Shown here piece after piece: positions 15,884-18,710 of a stretch of 18,710 bases of DNA (positions are counted from its first letter, which is position 1; the number at the start of each line of letters is the position of its first letter). The position numbers were made by a program, and so were the translations under genes. The notes under the pieces were generated by a model. The model did no database searches. It worked only from the letters and a program-made list of their open reading frames with translations, and had not been told where the DNA came from. Source of the DNA: an uncultured Paraprevotella sp. GTDB lineage: Bacteria; Bacteroidota; Bacteroidia; Bacteroidales; Bacteroidaceae. Location of the stretch: positions 1 to 18,710 of the forward strand of contig CAAGLP010000101.1 in the NCBI GenBank assembly GCA_900770805.1, read 5' to 3'.

Positions 15884-15918
15884 CCCACAGCAACGCTATC
15901 AGACATTATAAAAATAGC

Positions 15919-15959
15919 ACGCCCCCGACAACGCGAAGCAACAGCATTGCCGGGGGCGT
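15919..15959. terminator. G+C-rich terminator hairpin after surE and DUF389
   Basis: ACGCCCCCG (15919-15927) pairs with CGGGGGCGT (15951-15959); beyond one A/C mismatch, CAA pairs with TTG, leaving a loop of 15 bases. On the minus strand the stem is followed by GCTATTTTTAT, a usable T-run for the lpxB-DUF389 unit. On the plus strand the T-run is weaker. Confidence 0.75.
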
Positions 15960-16037
15960 ATTGTTATCTCTCCAGAGGAAAGGCATCTTCAATCTGACTT
16001 GAAAATATTTTACAATAACACCAGTGATTTAGCGATA

Positions 16038-17408
16038 TCAGTCCTCATCCTGAACAACAAGCACCTTGACATCGTTACGCAAAAGGCGTGTCCTGAGCCA
16101 GTTTTCCATCCGCAATTTATCCTCGTTTTTCATCCTTGACTTCAGACCGACATTCACCACATACACGGCACTGTCCAGCATCACAGAGTCGGCCCAATAC
16201 GTATCTACGCCTCTGCCTGTAGCAACAGAAGCGACCTGCGGGAACAGGGAAACGAGTTCCGGCAACAAGGTGCGCGAAAGACTTAAGGTCTGCATATATC
16301 TATCCACGCTATCACGCAGCAAACGTATCTGCTGCTCATTCTCCGCCAACTGTCTTTGGGTGGTCAGAGTCTTGTTCCTTTCTGTAGAAATCAGGCCACG
16401 CACGCTCTCCAAATCAACGCCCTTGGCTCCCTGAACAATATCCAGGCGTACGCCCTCAAGGCCATACTGAGGCAATCTGGCAGACATCCCTGCAATCTGC
16501 ACACTGTCCACCTCCTCGCCAAGCATCACCACTCGTATCACACGCGTACTGTAATCATACTCCTGAGATATTATCTTGGTCTCGTTTGTCTGCAGCACAT
16601 CTCTATAGAAATCATGGCAACGCTCGCGGAAAACCGTTTCCTGTACCATCTGGAAAGTAATGAAAATACTGGGAATGATGGTAACAATACTGATAAATGA
16701 GATTATGTGCTTTACCCTCTTTTCACGCGCTTTATCCACAAAAACCTTTTTGGGGAAACGCATAACAAACGTCACTCCTATGAACGTGGCCAAGGATATA
16801 AAGATGGTATTGATAAGATACAGATACAAGGCTCCTGCGGCAAAGAGCCAGTTTCCCGTGCCCAGGCCAAATCCCACCGTACAGAGTGGAGGCATCAAGG
16901 CGGTGGCTATTGCCACGCCAGGAATAACATTGCCTGTACGCTGACTGCGGCTACTCAATGCCACTATACCTGCCAGACCGCCACACAAGGCTATGCCCAC
17001 ATCGTAAATGGTCGGAGATGTTCGAGCCAGCAGTTCGGACTGCACCTCATCCAACGGAGTCAACATGAAATACAGGGTTGCCGTAGCCACACTGAACAGA
17101 GTGGCCACAAGGTAGTTCTTGGCAGCACGCTTGAACAGCATAAAGTCATTGATACCAATTCCAAGACCCATTCCGATAATAGGTCCCATCAATGGAGAAA
17201 TGAGCATGGCACCAATGATTACAGCTGCGCTGTTGGTATTCAATCCCAGCGAAGCTACGAAGATAGCCAATATCAGAATCCATAATTTGGCTCCACGAAA
17301 ATCCACTCCCGACTCTATGACAGCAATTGTATCTGCCTCTGGGGCCATATCATCTCCCAAACTCAATATGGCACGCAGCCTTTCCCTTATTTCTTGCAAA
17401 ATATTCAT
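16038..17408 (-). CDS. DUF389 (TIGR00341/TIGR00271-like) integral membrane protein
   Basis: A 456-residue inner-membrane protein of unknown function. About six or seven hydrophobic segments lie at 40-58, 61-86, 98-116, 135-152, 160-182, 188-216 and 234-254, with the family's IIGAMLISPLMGPIIGMGLG (64-83) and GNVIPGVAIATALMPPLCTVG (159-179) stretches. Residues 255-456 form a long hydrophilic domain, probably extracytoplasmic or cytoplasmic depending on topology, with a coiled-coil-like part around 340-375. It starts 14 bases after the lpxB stop and is preceded by a full Shine-Dalgarno sequence, the only one in the window, so it is probably co-transcribed with lpxB but translated on its own signal. 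The pairing with lpxB is not one I know as conserved. Confidence 0.85.
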   Translation of the reverse strand: MNILQEIRERLRAILSLGDDMAPEADTIAVIESGVDFRGAKLWILILAIFVASLGLNTNSAAVIIGAMLISPLMGPIIGMGLGIGINDFMLFKRAAKNYLVATLFSVATATLYFMLTPLDEVQSELLARTSPTIYDVGIALCGGLAGIVALSSRSQRTGNVIPGVAIATALMPPLCTVGFGLGTGNWLFAAGALYLYLINTIFISLATFIGVTFVMRFPKKVFVDKAREKRVKHIISFISIVTIIPSIFITFQMVQETVFRERCHDFYRDVLQTNETKIISQEYDYSTRVIRVVMLGEEVDSVQIAGMSARLPQYGLEGVRLDIVQGAKGVDLESVRGLISTERNKTLTTQRQLAENEQQIRLLRDSVDRYMQTLSLSRTLLPELVSLFPQVASVATGRGVDTYWADSVMLDSAVYVVNVGLKSRMKNEDKLRMENWLRTRLLRNDVKVLVVQDED

Positions 17409-17413
17409 ACCGT

Positions 17414-17420
17414 CCTCCTA
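17414..17420 (-). promoter_or_regulatory. Strong Shine-Dalgarno sequence of DUF389
   Basis: The minus strand reads TAGGAGG, a full match to the classical ribosome-binding site, five bases before the ATG at 17408. No other gene in the window has more than a trace of such a sequence. Confidence 0.8.
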
Positions 17421-17422
17421 TT

Positions 17423-18586
17423 TTAATTAGCAGTAATCCTATGTGCAGCCTTTTCCGGGGCACCCGGGGTTCCCAGCAATTGCATCATAACCTCATAACC
17501 TTGCTTCTGTCTCCTACGGAAAGTCTCGTCTTCAAGAACATCACGCAGATTACGTTCCAAGGCATCCTGTGTCATCTCGCCCGCAACCAGTTCCGGCACG
17601 ACTTCGTCTCCGACAATCAAATTAACCAGAGACACATAGGGCACCTTCAGCACAATCCGTCGCAGCCACGACACCACTTTGCCGAAAGCCATGGCATAAC
17701 ACACCACCTGAGGCACTCCAAATATAGCTGTTTCCAATGTAGCCGTACCACTGGTTACCAAGGCTGCATAAGCATTATCCAGAAGCATAAAACTGCTTCC
17801 GCTGCCCTGGCACGGAGCAAGAATCACCCTACTACGGAAATCATCCTCATCATCACCCAAGGCAGAGGCAATTATCCTTTTATAAAAGTCTTCCTCCATA
17901 TTGGGAGCCGAAGCTATTACATAGCGATAGTCTCCACCTACGGCACGGGCCGCCCTCAGCATCATGGGCAGGTTGCGTTCTATCTCCTGCCTGCGACTTC
18001 CGGGAAGCAGGGCTACAAGCGGACGTTCGTCCAGGCGCAATGCCCTACGCCATTCCTCCGTATCCTGAGGACACAGGGAAGTCCGGAACAAAGCTATCTC
18101 GTCCAATGTGGGATTTCCTACATAGTCCACATGGCAGTCATGCTTTTCCGCATACCAGTTCACCTCGAATGGCAAAATGCTCAGTATGGAATCCACATAC
18201 TTCTTTATCTGTACTATGCGCCCTTCCTTCCAGGCCCATATCTTGGGTGGAATGTAATAAACCACCTTAGGCGCAGAAGATGCCGCCCCACCCTGCACTT
18301 CAACAAAATTCTTATGAAACCATGCTGCAATCTTCAAGTTGAAACCAGGATAGTCCACCAGTATCAAACGATCGGGAGCAAATTCCAGAATATCCTTCTT
18401 GCACTCCTGCATACCACGCAGTATCTCCGACAGATGCATAGCTACTGAAATAAAACCCATATACGCCAAATCCGGTCTATACCAATAGCGTATTTCTGCT
18501 CCGGCATCGTTGTTGCGTATGGCATCCATCAGGTGCCTGGCATGTAAATCTCCGCTGGCCTCACCAGCAATCAGAAAGTACTTCAT
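17423..18586 (-). CDS. lpxB: Lipid-A-disaccharide synthase LpxB with an apparent N-terminal internal deletion
   Basis: A 387-residue GT19 glycosyltransferase that joins UDP-2,3-diacylglucosamine and lipid X to form the lipid A disaccharide at the inner membrane. Motifs: GEASGD at 8-13, LAYMGF at 40-45, VDYPGFN at 77-83, PPKIWAWKEGR at 113-123, LPFE at 138-141, GNPT at 157-160, LPGSR at 194-198, TSGTATLE in the C-terminal domain and YVSLVNLIVGDEVVPEL near 330. The start at 18586 (MKYFLIAGEASGD) is canonical; the frame extends to 18622 but that would cross the promoter. After W35 the sequence jumps straight to YRPDLAYMGF: the conserved loop of about 15 residues with the GGxxM motif is absent. 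Extra residues at about 93-106 partly restore length. Whether the enzyme is active is unclear. Confidence 0.92.
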   Translation of the reverse strand: MKYFLIAGEASGDLHARHLMDAIRNNDAGAEIRYWYRPDLAYMGFISVAMHLSEILRGMQECKKDILEFAPDRLILVDYPGFNLKIAAWFHKNFVEVQGGAASSAPKVVYYIPPKIWAWKEGRIVQIKKYVDSILSILPFEVNWYAEKHDCHVDYVGNPTLDEIALFRTSLCPQDTEEWRRALRLDERPLVALLPGSRRQEIERNLPMMLRAARAVGGDYRYVIASAPNMEEDFYKRIIASALGDDEDDFRSRVILAPCQGSGSSFMLLDNAYAALVTSGTATLETAIFGVPQVVCYAMAFGKVVSWLRRIVLKVPYVSLVNLIVGDEVVPELVAGEMTQDALERNLRDVLEDETFRRRQKQGYEVMMQLLGTPGAPEKAAHRITAN

Positions 18587-18591
18587 GCCCA

Positions 18592-18623
18592 CAAAGGTAC
18601 GAATAAGCGAGCGTAATACCAAA
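18592..18623 (-). promoter_or_regulatory. Promoter of lpxB, abutting the start codon
   Basis: On the minus strand TTTG (18620-18623), a 20-base spacer and TACCTTTG (18592-18599) match the consensus exactly. Only five bases (TGGGC) separate the -7 element from the ATG at 18586, so transcription would start at or within a few bases of the start codon. Confidence 0.75.
18595..18622. repeat. 28-bp direct repeat, copy 1
   Basis: From AGGTACGAATAAG to GAGCGTAATACCAA, 28 bases identical to copy 2 at 18683-18710. It covers the spacer and parts of both elements of the lpxB promoter. Confidence 0.9.
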
Positions 18624-18641
18624 ATAAAGGAACCTTTATTT
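18622..18641. repeat. Interrupted palindrome upstream of lpxB
   Basis: AAATAAAGG (18622-18630) and CCTTTATTT (18633-18641) are perfect inverted 9-mers around a 2-base centre. The palindrome overlaps the -33 box of the lpxB promoter by two bases, a usual place for a repressor or activator site. Confidence 0.65.
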
Positions 18642-18682
18642 GGGAATTACCGAGCGGAAGTACCTTAGAGCAAAAGACTCAG

Positions 18683-18710
18683 AGGTACGAATAAGCGAGC
18701 GTAATACCAA
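18683..18710. repeat. 28-bp direct repeat, copy 2 (at window edge)
   Basis: Identical to 18595-18622, 88 bases away, and cut by the window edge, so the match may extend further. Between the copies, 18642-18665 (GGAATTACCGAGCGGAAGTACCTT) is built like a degenerate inverted version: on the other strand it reads GGTAC, then CGCTCG, then GTAATTCC. In copy 2 the -7 position reads TACCTCTG on the minus strand, one base off consensus. Confidence 0.9.

Larger units (their letters stand above)
15706..16037. other. Non-coding spacer between surE and DUF389
   Basis: A 332-base region without a credible gene. It contains a 23-bp tandem repeat (15793-15883) and a G+C-rich hairpin (15919-15959). The open frame of 70 codons at 15785-15997 is made of the tandem repeat and the hairpin and is not a gene. 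The rest shows nothing recognisable apart from a small imperfect palindrome around 15771-15784. Confidence 0.7.

Noticed and set aside
15785..15997. A 70-codon open frame between surE and DUF389
   Set aside because: It is composed of the 23-bp tandem repeat and a terminator hairpin, with no protein-like character.
17327..18448. A 373-codon open frame antisense to lpxB
   Set aside because: It covers lpxB and has no recognisable domain; a shadow frame.
18595..18710. CRISPR array
   Set aside because: Only two copies of 28 bp with a 60-base spacer that itself holds an inverted version, and no cas gene; the layout does not fit an array.

Overview
This window is a chromosomal segment of a Bacteroidales bacterium, probably of the Prevotellaceae/Bacteroidaceae group. 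Several things point there. Intergenic regions carry the Bacteroidetes-type promoter (TTTG, a spacer of 19-20 bases, then TAnnTTTG). Shine-Dalgarno sequences are missing before all genes but one. The protein families are typical of the order: DUF3822, DUF5683, a HAD phosphatase-hotdog thioesterase fusion, and an outer-membrane barrel with a glycine-rich tail. Placement below the order level is inference. I see no phage, integrase, transposase, CRISPR array, rRNA or tRNA, and most of the window is core housekeeping DNA.

Layout: bases 2-388 hold the 3' end of an outer-membrane beta-barrel gene, which meets a leftward group (membrane-anchored hypothetical, DUF3822, rsmD) at a perfect 21-bp hairpin. 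Bases 2595-5384 hold two rightward genes, a RecD/Dda-like helicase and the HAD-hotdog fusion. These end at a hairpin facing alaS, which runs leftward (5522-8164). alaS and a rightward MerR-type regulator (8321-8668) diverge from one symmetric promoter region. A repeat-rich hairpin separates the regulator from a leftward five-gene operon (8753-14819) read parA, parB, DUF5683, mltD-like transglycosylase, rel. surE diverges from parA. A 332-base spacer with a 23-bp tandem repeat and a G+C-rich hairpin lies between surE and the leftward pair lpxB-DUF389, which runs to the right edge.

The parA operon joins chromosome segregation, a small membrane protein, wall remodelling and (p)ppGpp metabolism in one transcription unit. 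lpxB supplies lipid A disaccharide synthesis.

No wholly new multi-gene system is evident. The best leads are fine-scale: (1) alaS and merR promoters that interlock exactly on one symmetric footprint, with three TTTGCAAA palindromes; (2) an LpxB that appears to lack about 15 conserved residues near its N-terminus; (3) a consensus promoter ending five bases before the lpxB ATG, which suggests a leaderless mRNA, embedded in a 28-bp direct repeat; (4) loss of the usual active-site His in the hotdog domain and a His-to-Gln change in the Rel synthetase motif; (5) one strong Shine-Dalgarno sequence in a genome segment that otherwise lacks them.
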